Below are positions 24,538 through 33,722 of a stretch of DNA of 64,000 bases, piece by piece. The notes under the pieces are model-generated. The model had not been told where the DNA came from. It saw only the letters and a list, made by a program, of their open reading frames with translations, and searched no databases. Where the stretch lies: contig DATAWZ010000046.1 of assembly GCA_036266975.1 (NCBI GenBank), positions 59,126 to 123,125 of the forward strand, read 5' to 3'. The stretch's first letter is position 1. Every line of letters begins with the position of its first letter. The stretch is from DATAWZ01 sp036266975. GTDB taxonomy: Bacteria; Actinomycetota; Thermoleophilia; Solirubrobacterales; Solirubrobacteraceae. The translations under genes and the position numbers were made by a program.

Positions 24538-26319
24538 ATGACCCCGGCCACCAGCACCGAGCTCCAGTCCGCAATCGAGCGCGCCCTGTCGGCCCGCACC
24601 CTGTGTGAGACCTTTCAGATCACGGCGGACGCGAACGCCGACCGACCCGCGCTCGTGGTCGCGGGCGAGAGCGAGCTGAGCTGGAAGGAGTACGCCGATC
24701 GCGTGCGCACGCTCGCGGCCGGGTTGTGGAGCCTGGGCGTGCGCCGCGGCGACGCGGTGGCCCTGCTGCTCGCCAACCGTCCCGAGTTCCACCTCGCCGA
24801 CACCGCCGCGATCCACCTCGGCGCGGCCCCGTTCTCGATCTACCACACCAACCCGGCCGAACAGATCGTCCCGCTGCTGGAGAACTCCGGCGCGCGGGTC
24901 GTGATCACCGAGCCGGCCTACGCCGAGCGGATCGCCCAGGTACGCGCCCTGGGCTCGACCCTCGAGCACGTCGTCATCGTCGACGGCGACGGAAGCGACG
25001 GCACGCTCACCCTCGCCGAGATCGAGCAGGACCCGGCCGATGTCGACTTCGACTTCGAGCAGTCCTGGCGAGCGGTGGAGCCCGACGACTGCGTCACGCT
25101 CGTCTACACCTCGGGCACGACCGGCGCCCCGAAGGGCGTCGAGCACACCCACGGCGGCTTGGTCTTCGGGCTGAACTCGATGCAGGGCCTCTCCCCCGTC
25201 TCCCCCGCCGGCCGCGTCGTCTCCTACCTGCCGATGGCGCACATCGCCGAGCGCTACATCAGCCACTACAGCTCGATGGGCTTCGGCTACACGATCGGGT
25301 GCTGCCCGGACCCGTCCACGTTGGCCGCGACGCTCGCCGCGATCCGGCCGACGCGGCTGTTCGGCGTGCCGCGCATCTTCGAGAAGCTCCGTGACGGGGC
25401 GCTGGCCATGATCGAGGCCGACGAGAAGATGACCGGCGCTTACGCGCTCTCCCTGGCCACCGTGCGCGCCCGCCACGAGCAGGGGCTGCCCCAGGAGGGT
25501 CGCGCGCCGTGCTCGGCGCCGGAGGCGCTCGCCCCGGTGCGCGAGAAGCTGGGACTCGACCAGGCCGAGTGGATCGGCGTGGCCGCCGCGCCGACGCCGC
25601 TGTCCGTGCTCGAGACCTTCCACGCGATCGGCCTGCCGATCACCGAGTTGTGGGGGATGTCCGAGACCGTGCTGTCGACCTCCAACCCGCCCGGCCGGGT
25701 CAAGCTGGGCACGGTCGGCATCCATCTGCCCGGCGTGGAGGTGAAGCTCGCCGACGACGGCGAGATCCTCGTGCGCGGCCCACAGGTCACCCGCGGCTAC
25801 CGACGTGACCCCGAGCGCACGGCCGAGGCGCTGATCGACGGCTGGATGTACACCGGCGACGTCGCGATCAGCGACGCCGAGGGCTACCTGAAGATCGTCG
25901 ATCGCAAGAAGGAGCTGATCATCAACTCGGCGGGCAAGAACATGTCGCCGACCCATATCGAGGGCACGGTCAAGGGCGAGAGCACCCTGATCGCCTACGT
26001 GGTGGCGATCGGCGATGCGCGCCCCTACGTGACCGCGCTGATCGTGCTCGACCCCGAGGCCGGGGCCCGCTACGCCTCCGAGCGCGGGCTGCCGGAGAGC
26101 CTGGACGCGCTCGCCGCCAGCGAGGCGGTGCAGCAGGAGATCGCCGGCGCGGTCGCGCGGGCCAACGAGCACCTGCCCCGGGTCGAGCAGATCAAGAAGC
26201 ACACGATCCTCGCCACGCCCTGGCTGCCCGGCGGCGAGGAGATCACCCCGACGATGAAGCTGCGACGCAAGCCGATCGCCCAGCGCTACGCTCAGGAGAT
26301 CGAGGAGCTCTACGCGTGA
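24538..26319 (+). CDS. long-chain-type acyl-CoA ligase (AMP-forming)
   Basis: A 593-residue adenylate-forming ligase. It carries the phosphate-binding loop YTSGTTGAPKG near residue 190, the motif LWGMSET and the hinge region MYTGDVAISDAEGYLKIVDRKKELI with the catalytic-Lys C-terminal domain (GKNMSPTHIEG). It activates a carboxylic acid to its CoA thioester using ATP. The size and motifs fit the long-chain/bulky FadD group, e.g. those activating sterol or terpenoid acids. GAGGAGG precedes the ATG. Its stop overlaps the start of the dienoyl-CoA reductase-like gene (GTGA). Confidence 0.93.
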   Translation: MTPATSTELQSAIERALSARTLCETFQITADANADRPALVVAGESELSWKEYADRVRTLAAGLWSLGVRRGDAVALLLANRPEFHLADTAAIHLGAAPFSIYHTNPAEQIVPLLENSGARVVITEPAYAERIAQVRALGSTLEHVVIVDGDGSDGTLTLAEIEQDPADVDFDFEQSWRAVEPDDCVTLVYTSGTTGAPKGVEHTHGGLVFGLNSMQGLSPVSPAGRVVSYLPMAHIAERYISHYSSMGFGYTIGCCPDPSTLAATLAAIRPTRLFGVPRIFEKLRDGALAMIEADEKMTGAYALSLATVRARHEQGLPQEGRAPCSAPEALAPVREKLGLDQAEWIGVAAAPTPLSVLETFHAIGLPITELWGMSETVLSTSNPPGRVKLGTVGIHLPGVEVKLADDGEILVRGPQVTRGYRRDPERTAEALIDGWMYTGDVAISDAEGYLKIVDRKKELIINSAGKNMSPTHIEGTVKGESTLIAYVVAIGDARPYVTALIVLDPEAGARYASERGLPESLDALAASEAVQQEIAGAVARANEHLPRVEQIKKHTILATPWLPGGEEITPTMKLRRKPIAQRYAQEIEELYA

Positions 26320-27209
26320 GCACCGCTCCGAGCGGTCCGTTCCGCCCCGACGCCCTCGCGGGAAAGCACATCCTCATCACCGGAGGCGGCACCGGTCTGG
26401 GCCGCGCGTTCACCGAGTACCTCACCGGCCTTGGCGCCGAGGTGGCGATCTGGGGCCGGCGCGCCCAGAAGCTCGACGAGGCCGTCGCCGAGATCGGCCC
26501 GCGCGTGCACCGCCAGGCCGTTGACATCCGCGACGGCGACGCGGTCGACGCCGCGGTCAGCGAGCTGTGGGCCGAGCACGGCCCGCTCACCGGCCTGGTC
26601 AACAACGCCGCCGCGAACTTCATCGCGCCGACCAGGGGCATCAGCCATCGCGCCTACCGGGCGATCACCTCGACGGTCATGGACGGCGCCTTCCACACCA
26701 CCCACTCGGTCGGCCGGCGCTGGATCGAGGCGGGCCTGCCCGGCTCGGTCGTGTCCAACCTCGTCACCTGGGTGTGGACCGGCTCGGCCTACGTCACACC
26801 CTCGGCGATGGCCAAGACGGCCGTGCACGCGATGACGATGTCCCTCGCGGTGGAGTGGGGGCGGTACGGGATCCGCCTGAACGCGGTCGCGCCGGGACCG
26901 TTCCCGACCGACTACGCGTGGCAGATGCTCAACCCGACCGAGTCGAGCTCGGTCGGCGCCAGCCAGCCCGACGAGGTCCCGCTCGGGCGCTTCGGCGACC
27001 CGGTCGAGCTCGCCAACCTGATGGCCTTCCTGCTCGGCGACGGCTGCGACTACCTGACCGGCGCGACCATCCCGATCGACGGCGGACACCACCTCGCGGC
27101 GCCGTCGACGTTCGCGGGTCTGAACCGGGTCAGCGACGCCGAGTGGGAGGAGATCCGCGCGGCGAGCCAGGCCGCGAGCGCGCAGAGCAAGGCGCAGCGG
27201 AGCGCATGA
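26316..27209 (+). CDS. 2,4-dienoyl-CoA reductase-like SDR
   Basis: A 297-residue short-chain dehydrogenase with TGGGTGLGRAF for NADPH and NNAAANF. In the usual Tyr-x3-Lys region it has YVTPSAMAKTAVHAM: Lys is kept, but the Tyr position is Ser, as in mitochondrial-type 2,4-dienoyl-CoA reductases, which also share the following AVEWGRYGIRLNAVAPGPFPT pattern. It would reduce a dienoyl-CoA or similar. It starts at a GTG overlapping the ligase stop. The two form an operon that activates and then reduces an unsaturated acid. Confidence 0.87.
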   Translation: MSTAPSGPFRPDALAGKHILITGGGTGLGRAFTEYLTGLGAEVAIWGRRAQKLDEAVAEIGPRVHRQAVDIRDGDAVDAAVSELWAEHGPLTGLVNNAAANFIAPTRGISHRAYRAITSTVMDGAFHTTHSVGRRWIEAGLPGSVVSNLVTWVWTGSAYVTPSAMAKTAVHAMTMSLAVEWGRYGIRLNAVAPGPFPTDYAWQMLNPTESSSVGASQPDEVPLGRFGDPVELANLMAFLLGDGCDYLTGATIPIDGGHHLAAPSTFAGLNRVSDAEWEEIRAASQAASAQSKAQRSA

Positions 27210-27234
27210 GCGGGGGACACACCCGTTCGGGGCA

Positions 27235-27280
27235 CCCCCCATGGCGGGGGGCAGCCCGAGCGGAGCGAGGCGAGTCGGGC
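27235..27280. repeat. two small hairpins between SDR and HAD genes
   Basis: CCCCCC-ATGGC-GGGGGG (27235-27251) and GCCCGA...TCGGGC (27254-27280) lie in the 88-base gap. They could end the ligase-SDR transcript or affect the next gene, which lacks a clear ribosome site. Confidence 0.3.
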
Positions 27281-27297
27281 CCCGCGCCTTCCCGATC

Positions 27298-27936
27298 ATG
27301 AGTGAAGTGCGAGCGGTCGTCTTCGACGTCGGAGGCGTCCTGTGCCCGAGCCCGCTGATCGGCTTCAGCGCCGTCGACGAGGCGTGGGGCGTGCCGGGGG
27401 GCACGGTCGAGGCGGCGTTCCGCGGCGGGGCGGAGTTCATGGAGGCCGAGACGGGCCGGATCGGCATCGACGCGTTCTTCAACGGCCTGTGCGCGCGCGT
27501 CTCCGCCGCCCACGGTGTCGCCGCCGATCCCGCGCGCCTGTACGAGATGTTCCAGGAGATCTTCGGCGAGCCGGTCCCGGAGATGATCGACCTCGCCGTC
27601 GAGCTCCGCCGCGCCGGCTACCTCACCGGGCTCATGAGCAACATCTACCGCGAGCGCCGCAGGTGGCTGTACGCGCTCGTTCCGGGTGGCGTCGACGTCG
27701 TCGTGGACTCCTCCGAGGTGGGGATGCGCAAGCCCGACCCGGCGATCTACGAGAAGCTGCTCGAGATGCTCGCCGTCCCCGCCGGCGCGGTCGCGTTCGT
27801 CGACGACTTCGCCGAGAACGTCACCGCGGCCGAGGCCCTCGGCCTGCGCGGGATCTTCTTCGAGGACCCGGTTCAGGTCCGCGCGGCGCTGATCGCCGCC
27901 GGCGTCGACATCCCGCCGGCGGCGTCGCGACGCTGA
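27298..27936 (+). CDS. HAD-superfamily hydrolase
   Basis: A 212-residue haloacid dehalogenase-type hydrolase. Motif I is VVFDVGGVL with the nucleophile Asp10, the second Asp replaced by Gly as in the N-terminal domain of epoxide hydrolase 2. Motif II is LMSNI, motif III has RKPDPAIY and motif IV FVDDFAEN. The helical cap is of the type between motifs I and II. Members are phosphatases or dehalogenases; the replaced second Asp makes an unusual phosphatase possible. The ATG at 27298 starts the domain, but I see no good ribosome site. It is convergent with the gene at 27937. Confidence 0.88.
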   Translation: MSEVRAVVFDVGGVLCPSPLIGFSAVDEAWGVPGGTVEAAFRGGAEFMEAETGRIGIDAFFNGLCARVSAAHGVAADPARLYEMFQEIFGEPVPEMIDLAVELRRAGYLTGLMSNIYRERRRWLYALVPGGVDVVVDSSEVGMRKPDPAIYEKLLEMLAVPAGAVAFVDDFAENVTAAEALGLRGIFFEDPVQVRAALIAAGVDIPPAASRR

Positions 27937-28971
27937 TCAGCTGCCGGCGGGCACCGCCGCGGGCTCACGGTAGATGAACTGGGGGTTGCGGAACGCGTCG
28001 ACCTTGTGGTTCACGCCGCACTGGCTGAACATGAGGAACTCGCGGCCCTGATCGTCGGCCATGATCGCGTAGTGGTCGCGCATGCTCGCGGCGAAGCCGG
28101 GAGACTCCGGGGAGACCTCGGCCTCCTGCATGCTCGTCACCACCGTGCCCGCGCGACGCACCTGATCGCCGACGATCCGGTGGCCGTCCAGGAACTCCAG
28201 CTCGACGTGGCGCGGCCACATGTTCGAGTCCTTGTGGTAGACGCCGCCGGTGCAGGGCGAAAGCGACGTGGCGTCCGAGTACCAGCCCGCGACCGGCTGC
28301 GGTTCCTCCTTGGAGAACTCGTGACTGCGCAGGGCGATGATCGACCAGACCGACTCGTCGGGCATGACCGCCGCGAGCAGGTCCCAGCCGGAGTCCCACA
28401 TCGCCTGGGTCTTGCGCCGGCCCCAGCCCCGGTCACGCCAGCCGATGCCCTTGAACGGCAGCTCCTTCTCGCCCTTCCACTTCAAGGTGCCCTCGGCGAT
28501 GATGACCTGCTCGGTGTGGCAGTAGAACTGGCCGTCGGTCTTGCCCGTCGCGTAGTAGCCGTGGAACATCGTGTCCCACAGCGGCGCGAAGTGCTGGCCG
28601 GTGAGGATCAGGTCGAACTCGAGGTCGTCGAGCGTGCCGATCCAGCGCAGCTTGTGGTTGGAGTCCCACGAGAGGTTGATGTTCTCCAGCCGCGAGAGCT
28701 GGTTGCCGACATGGTGCTCGTCGTGGGTGCCGTCCGCGCGCACGATCTGGTCGGTCATGCGGTTGCCCTGCGCGGCGGCGATGCAGCAACGCGTCGAGGG
28801 GGAGCGGTTCGCGCTGCGGGTCATGTGCATCGTCAGGTTCGCGCCGATCGTGGCGTCGCAGAGCGAGATGAACCACGTCTCCTTCCACGGGAAGGACTCG
28901 TCGCCGTACGGCTCGTGCAGGAGCTCGTCCTCGGGGCGCGGATGCCAGTCGGGCGGAATGCTGCTCGTCAT
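27937..28971 (-). CDS. AttH/CrtC-like (lipocalin-fold) protein, second member
   Basis: A 344-residue protein with the same general layout as the product of 10782: beta-rich, with LRWIGTLDDLEFDLIL, then KGIGWRDRGWGRRKTQAMWDSGW around residue 180 in place of the HRDHSWGTRDW motif, and WYSDATSLSPC in the C-terminal half. It is soluble with no signal peptide. The family includes carotenoid hydratase-like and secondary-metabolism proteins, but most are uncharacterised. GGAGGG precedes its ATG. It stands alone between a convergent HAD gene and the hairpin after the LuxR ATPase gene. Confidence 0.6.
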   Translation of the reverse strand: MTSSIPPDWHPRPEDELLHEPYGDESFPWKETWFISLCDATIGANLTMHMTRSANRSPSTRCCIAAAQGNRMTDQIVRADGTHDEHHVGNQLSRLENINLSWDSNHKLRWIGTLDDLEFDLILTGQHFAPLWDTMFHGYYATGKTDGQFYCHTEQVIIAEGTLKWKGEKELPFKGIGWRDRGWGRRKTQAMWDSGWDLLAAVMPDESVWSIIALRSHEFSKEEPQPVAGWYSDATSLSPCTGGVYHKDSNMWPRHVELEFLDGHRIVGDQVRRAGTVVTSMQEAEVSPESPGFAASMRDHYAIMADDQGREFLMFSQCGVNHKVDAFRNPQFIYREPAAVPAGS

Positions 28972-29025
28972 GGTCTTCCCTCCGTCAGATCTCGTCGGGG
29001 TAGGCCCTCACGTCATATCAGGCGG

Positions 29026-29049
29026 GCCGCCGCCGGTGGTGGCGGCGGC
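29026..29049 (-). terminator. hairpin after the LuxR ATPase gene
   Basis: A 9-bp perfect stem GCCGCCGCC / GGCGGCGGC with a 6-base loop, 29 bases downstream of the minus-strand regulator stop at 29078. Confidence 0.5.
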
Positions 29050-29077
29050 GTGAGGCGATGGTGAACGCGAACAGGGC

Positions 29078-31738
29078 TCACCGCGAGGCAGGCTCGTCGA
29101 GCGCCGAGGCCACCGCGGGGGCCCGCAGCGCCTCGGCGAGCTTGGACCGCGAGGAGACGCCGAGCTTGCTGTAGACGCGCTGCAGGTTGTTCTCGACCGT
29201 GCGCACCGAGAGCACCAGCTCCTGGGCGATCTCCCTGTTGGACATGCCCGCGCTGGCGAGCAGCGCTGCGCGTTGCTCGGCCGGCGTGAGCCGCGCGCGC
29301 GTGTCCACCGCACGCAGCGAGGGCGTGATCGCGCCCTCGCAGCGACCGGCGAGGATCGCCGCGCGGTGCTCGGCGGCCGCGGCCTCGCGCGTGGCCCGCA
29401 CCGACCGCCACGCGTCGGCGGCGCTCGCGGCCGCCTCGGCGGCGAGCAGGTCGGCGCCGAGCTCCTCAAAGCCGTCGACGCTCGCGGTCAGCGCGGCCGG
29501 GTCCCCGCTGGTCAGCGCGCGCGTGTGCGCGGCGCGCTGGACGACGAGCTCGCCGTCGAGCCTCGCGGCGAGCGCGTCCAGCCGGTCGGTGACCCGCGGC
29601 GCAGCGCCGAGCCGAGCGATGTCGTGCAGCGCAGCGGCGGCTCCCATCCGGTCGCCGACCCGCTCGCCGAAGGCCACGGCCTCCTCGAGCCGCTCGCGGG
29701 CCTTGGCGCGCCTGCCGCCGGCGACGAGCGTCCAGGCGCGCGCCAGCAGCAGGTCGGCGCCCGTCCACATCGGCGGGTCGATCTGTAGCTCGTCGAGCTG
29801 ATCGAGGGTGCGCGTGGCCTCCTCGTGACGCCCGCCGAGCGCGAGCGCGAGCGCGAGCACCGCGAGCAGGCTGTGCTGGATCGGGAACCGGCCGAGCTCG
29901 CGCAGCAGCGTGAGCGCCTCGCGCGCCTGGCGCGCGGCCGTCTGCACGTGGCCGCGGTCGTGCACGGTCCGCGCGAGGTGCCACAGAAACCAGGCGCGCG
30001 CCTCGCGACAGCCCTCCTCGAGCCCCTGGCGGTACTGCTCGGAGGCCAGGCGCTCGGCCCCCTCGAAGTCGCCGCCCATCGCGAGCGCCTCGCAACGTCC
30101 GTGCAGCCCGAACCAGGGGTACCAGTCGCTGTGCTCGGTCAGCTCGGCGCTCGCGGCGTGGGTCCGGTCGGCCACCTCGAGCGCCTCCGAGAGGCGCCCC
30201 AGACGGCCGAGGCTGAACCCGGCGATCGCACCCAGGCAGGTGAGCGGGCGCCCGCGGCAGTCCGGCAGCAGCGGCCCGGCGAGCCGGATCGCGGCGTGCG
30301 GGCCCTCGCCGCCGAGCAGCACCGCGGCGCGGCGCGCGAGCACCTCGCTGCGCAGCGCCGGGTCGGCGATCGACGCCTCGGCGTCCTCGGCCACCCGCAG
30401 CGCCTCATCCATGCGTCCGAGGTACAGCCACAGGATGTCCAGGCGGGCGACCGCGAGGCGGGCGCGCTCGGCGTCGCTGGCCAGGTCATCGACGGTGGCC
30501 AGCTCGGCTTCGGCCTCCGCGGGCCGGCCCTGGAGCGCGAGCGCCTGCGCCGCGAGCAGCGCGGCGTCGAACCCGCCGCCGACGTCGCCGGCGGCGCGGG
30601 CGAGCCGCTCGGCCAGCTCGAAGTCGTAGTGCCAGCGCGCATCCGAGGCGGCGGCGAGCAGCACCGGCGCCTGCCCTCCTCCGCCATCCAGCCGCCACAC
30701 GCCGATGCGCACGGGGTCTTCGCGGCGCCGCGCCCCGGTGTCCTCGATGGTCTCGGCGAGCGCGCGCGAGATCGCCCGCACGCGCACCGCGGGCGTCACC
30801 CGCCGCAGCACGTCGCCGTACAGCGGGTGCCCCAGCCGAATCTCCAGGCGACGCTCGGAGACCCGGCTCACGAGCAGGCCCTGGCGCTCGAGCGCGTCGG
30901 CGAGCGCGGGATCGCCGAGCTTGGCCAACTCGGCGCCGCCGAGGGGCTCTCCGTAGGAGACGAGCTCGAGCAGCGCCCGGGCGCCCTCCTCCAGCCCCTC
31001 CAGGCGCGCCTGCACGAGCTCGATGATGCGCTCGGTCGGTCGCGGCGGGGCGCTCAGCCGCCACACGCCGCCGTCCTCGCGCAGGCTGCCGTCGGCCAGC
31101 GCGCCCAGGACGAGCTCGCGGAAGAAGAACACGTTGCCCTGCGAGCGGTCGGCGAACTCGTCGGTGATCGCCGGGTCGATCTGGGCGCCGAGGACCGAGG
31201 TGAGCAGGTCCTCCAGCGCCTGCCGAACCAGGGTGGGCAGGTGCACGCGGTCGGCGTAGCCGCTCTTCCAGAGCTCGCGTACGGGCGCGGACACCGGCTC
31301 CCCGGCGCGCACCGTGCCCAGCACCGAGGCCGACCGACTCGTGACGAGCTGGTGGATCAGCCCCGCGGAGGCCTCGTCGAGCAGGTGCGCGTCGTCGACG
31401 AACAGCACGAGCCGCCGGTCGCCGGCCCGGTCGAGCAGCGCGCGCGCCGAGCGCGCGAGCAGGTCGGCGAGGTTGTCGGCGATTCCGGGCTCGCCGTCGG
31501 CCGGCAGCAGCGAGATGAGCGCGCCGAGCGGCGCCCGGGCGACCGACGGCGTGCCGGTGATCCACACCGCGCAGTGGCCGGCGCCCTCGGCCAGGCGCAT
31601 CGACTCGCGCGCCAGGCGGGTCTTGCCGACGCCCGCCGGCCCGACCAGGATCACGCTCGCCGGCTCCTCGCCGGACAGCGCGCTGCTCAGCGTCCGCAGC
31701 TCCTCGCGTCGCCCGACCAGCGGCCATTCGGCGAGCAT
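29078..31738 (-). CDS. large ATP-binding LuxR-family (LAL) regulator
   Basis: An 886-residue regulator. It has an N-terminal AAA/STAND-type ATPase with Walker A GPAGVGKT at residues 33-40 and Walker B LVLFVDDAHLLDE near 115, a long tetratricopeptide-like helical middle and a C-terminal LuxR DNA-binding helix-turn-helix (LTPAEQRAALLASAGMSNREIAQEL, VRTVENNLQRVYSKLGV). Such proteins switch on transcription after binding ATP and an effector. A GTG at 31768, overlapping the upstream stop as GTGA, would add 10 residues and is also possible. The target is unknown; it follows the oxidase-subunit genes on the same strand. Confidence 0.92.
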   Translation of the reverse strand: MLAEWPLVGRREELRTLSSALSGEEPASVILVGPAGVGKTRLARESMRLAEGAGHCAVWITGTPSVARAPLGALISLLPADGEPGIADNLADLLARSARALLDRAGDRRLVLFVDDAHLLDEASAGLIHQLVTSRSASVLGTVRAGEPVSAPVRELWKSGYADRVHLPTLVRQALEDLLTSVLGAQIDPAITDEFADRSQGNVFFFRELVLGALADGSLREDGGVWRLSAPPRPTERIIELVQARLEGLEEGARALLELVSYGEPLGGAELAKLGDPALADALERQGLLVSRVSERRLEIRLGHPLYGDVLRRVTPAVRVRAISRALAETIEDTGARRREDPVRIGVWRLDGGGGQAPVLLAAASDARWHYDFELAERLARAAGDVGGGFDAALLAAQALALQGRPAEAEAELATVDDLASDAERARLAVARLDILWLYLGRMDEALRVAEDAEASIADPALRSEVLARRAAVLLGGEGPHAAIRLAGPLLPDCRGRPLTCLGAIAGFSLGRLGRLSEALEVADRTHAASAELTEHSDWYPWFGLHGRCEALAMGGDFEGAERLASEQYRQGLEEGCREARAWFLWHLARTVHDRGHVQTAARQAREALTLLRELGRFPIQHSLLAVLALALALGGRHEEATRTLDQLDELQIDPPMWTGADLLLARAWTLVAGGRRAKARERLEEAVAFGERVGDRMGAAAALHDIARLGAAPRVTDRLDALAARLDGELVVQRAAHTRALTSGDPAALTASVDGFEELGADLLAAEAAASAADAWRSVRATREAAAAEHRAAILAGRCEGAITPSLRAVDTRARLTPAEQRAALLASAGMSNREIAQELVLSVRTVENNLQRVYSKLGVSSRSKLAEALRAPAVASALDEPASR

Positions 31739-31764
31739 CGACCAAGTATGGCGCTCGGCGAGGC

Positions 31765-32052
31765 TCACGCCTTGGCGAGGTACAGCACGATCAGGACCGT
31801 GCCCACGAAGACCGTGAACCCGGCGAAGGCGATACGCAGTCCCTTCGGCGCCCCGTGCAGCTCCATGAACGAATGCCCGATCAGGTTCACCTTCGCGTAG
31901 GCGACGATGAAGCAGGCGACGGTGGCCAGCTTGGCGGGCCCGAGCCCGTCGCCGAAGCCGAACGAGAGCAGCGAGGCGAGCATCAGCACCGCCCAAGTGC
32001 CCCCGGCCGGGTGGGAGGTGAACCAGCTCTTGGTGGCGTTCAGCGTGCTCAT
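31765..32052 (-). CDS. cytochrome c oxidase subunit IV-like membrane protein
   Basis: A 95-residue protein with about three hydrophobic helices (WAVLMLASLLSFGFGDG, ATVACFIVAYAKVNLIGHSFMEL, FAGFTVFVGTVLIVLYL). Small proteins of this pattern follow subunit III-like genes and are annotated as prokaryotic oxidase subunit IV or NorF-like. Its ATG overlaps the subunit III-like stop (ATGA). It likely stabilises a heme-copper oxidase or nitric-oxide reductase complex, but no catalytic subunit is in the window. Confidence 0.75.
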   Translation of the reverse strand: MSTLNATKSWFTSHPAGGTWAVLMLASLLSFGFGDGLGPAKLATVACFIVAYAKVNLIGHSFMELHGAPKGLRIAFAGFTVFVGTVLIVLYLAKA

Positions 32053-32699
32053 CTCATCAGGTAGAAGACGGCGAAGATCACGACCCACAGCAGGTCGACG
32101 AGGTGCCAGTAACAGGCGACGACCTCGAGGTTGCGCATCTCGGTGCGGCCGATGTTCGGCCGACGGGTGACGCGGCGCATGTAGCCCAACCCGGCGGTGC
32201 CGAGCAGCAGATGGACCGCGTGGATCCCGGTGATGATGAAGAAGTAGGTGTAGAAGTCGTTGCTGCCCGGGTGGTGATGGTGGTCCAGCAGCCGGCCCCA
32301 CTCGAAGCCCTTGTTGATCAGGAACCCGAGCGCACACAGCATCGCCAGGCCGAACATCCGGCGGCTGAGCTCGGGCTTGTTGCGGCGAATCGCCTGCAGG
32401 CCCTGCACCACGAACAGCGACGCGGTGAGCAGCAGCACCGTGTTGAGCGTCCCCGCCCACAGGGTGAGCGTGTGGCGGCCCTGCTCGAACAGCGCGTGGT
32501 GCTGGCCGCGGGTCCAGACGACCACCCCGAACATGATCGAGAACCACCACATGTCCATGAAGATGAAGACCCAGATCCCCACCTCCCCCGGCACGTGGCC
32601 GCGCGGGTCACCGCGCAGACCTCGGGGGCGCCCGTTGGGCGCCCCCGAAGTTGCGGACTGATGCGCAAACGGATCCCGGAAGGGGTCCTGCGTAATCAC
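32049..32699 (-). CDS. heme-copper oxidase subunit III-like (NorE-like) protein
   Basis: A 216-residue membrane protein with five predicted helices. After a hydrophilic N terminus come VGIWVFIFMDMWWFSIMFGVVV, TLNTVLLLTASLFVV, LAMLCALGFLINKGFEW and the histidine-containing FFIITGIHAVHLLLG, ending with YWHLVDLLWVVIFAVFYLM. This is the pattern of cytochrome oxidase subunit III and NorE. The start at 32699 is a GTG, one base after the preceding gene's stop. The role may be in a nitric-oxide reductase or an alternative oxidase whose core is elsewhere. Confidence 0.85.
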   Translation of the reverse strand: MITQDPFRDPFAHQSATSGAPNGRPRGLRGDPRGHVPGEVGIWVFIFMDMWWFSIMFGVVVWTRGQHHALFEQGRHTLTLWAGTLNTVLLLTASLFVVQGLQAIRRNKPELSRRMFGLAMLCALGFLINKGFEWGRLLDHHHHPGSNDFYTYFFIITGIHAVHLLLGTAGLGYMRRVTRRPNIGRTEMRNLEVVACYWHLVDLLWVVIFAVFYLMR

Positions 32700-32700
32700 G

Positions 32701-33459
32701 CTACGTCGCGGCGACTGCGGACGCGGGCGCCAGCTCCTGCTCGTGGACGTAGCCGCGCTTGATGTTCCGGTAGGTCAGGTAGGTGAACAGCAACACCCAC
32801 CCGCCGAATTCGAGGAACACCCACCAGAGGGCGATCGCGCCCTCCCAGCCCCACGCGCCGTGCTTCATGAACCACACGCCCGAGCCCGGCATGTAGCCGA
32901 TGCCCGCGGCGATCGAGACATAGCCGCTCCAGCGCGGGAAGACCGACTCGGTCTTGTCCGTGAGGATCTGAAGCCCGAGGCAGACCGACCAGAACGTGAA
33001 CGTCATCCACGTGCCGAGCAGCAACAGCCAACCCAGGTCGTACATCGTCTGGGTGATGTGCGGATCCATGCCGCTGATGAAGTGCCCCGCGACGAAGTGG
33101 CCGGGACGGTAGTCGGCGACCGCGAAGATCCCGCCCATCACGACGATCTGCGCGGTGCCCGCCGCCATGTTGACCAGCTGGAGGTACGTCCACGTGGGGA
33201 ACGCCCCCTCCTTGCGCCGGGTCTGGGTGGCCATCCCGACACCCCAGGTGGCCATGAGGCCGTAGGCGACGGTCGTGAAGACCAGCCCGATCATGATCTT
33301 GGTCTGGTGCATCGCGAAGTACTCCTGCACGCGCACCGCCGACCACTGTGGACGGATCGCCGGCGGGAACAGGCGTGCCAGCCACACGCTGCCGATCAGG
33401 AAGCAGACGATGAAGAACGGCCCGGCGAAGACGCAGACCAACTGCGCCGTCCGGTTCAT
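32701..33459 (-). CDS. multi-pass membrane protein of unknown function
   Basis: A 252-residue integral membrane protein with about six hydrophobic segments, starting with AQLVCVFAGPFFIVCFLIGSVWLARL and ending near EFGGWVLLFTYLTYRNI. Between them are IMIGLVFTTVAYGLMATWG, LVNMAAGTAQIVVMGGIF and LGWLLLLGTWMTFTFWSVCL. I do not recognise a named family. It is the first gene of the operon with the oxidase subunit III and IV-like genes, so an accessory or sensor role in respiration is plausible. Start 33459 has GAGAGG upstream. The gap 33460-33722 shows no gene. Confidence 0.75.
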   Translation of the reverse strand: MNRTAQLVCVFAGPFFIVCFLIGSVWLARLFPPAIRPQWSAVRVQEYFAMHQTKIMIGLVFTTVAYGLMATWGVGMATQTRRKEGAFPTWTYLQLVNMAAGTAQIVVMGGIFAVADYRPGHFVAGHFISGMDPHITQTMYDLGWLLLLGTWMTFTFWSVCLGLQILTDKTESVFPRWSGYVSIAAGIGYMPGSGVWFMKHGAWGWEGAIALWWVFLEFGGWVLLFTYLTYRNIKRGYVHEQELAPASAVAAT

Positions 33460-33722
33460 GCTGGATGCCTCTCGCTTTGACGCCTGGGGAGTCGCCCCCG
33501 CGCGCGACGAGAGGACTTCGGAGATCGCCAAAGTCTCTGTCCCTTCGCTCGTTAGCCAAAATCGCTGCCACGCAGCGCCTGGGGCCCTCGCCCCAGGATC
33601 CCTCACTACTCCTCGTGGGTACAGTAAACCCGCTGGGCGGCGGCGCGTACAAGAGTATTCGGCTACTCATCTTCGCTACTCATGCGTAGGGGGCCAGACT
33701 ACTCCCCTGCCGTGACGAAGCC

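Noticed and set aside
29825..31900. 691-residue plus-strand open frame
   Set aside because: It is antisense to the LuxR ATPase with Walker motifs; composition is typical of shadow reading.
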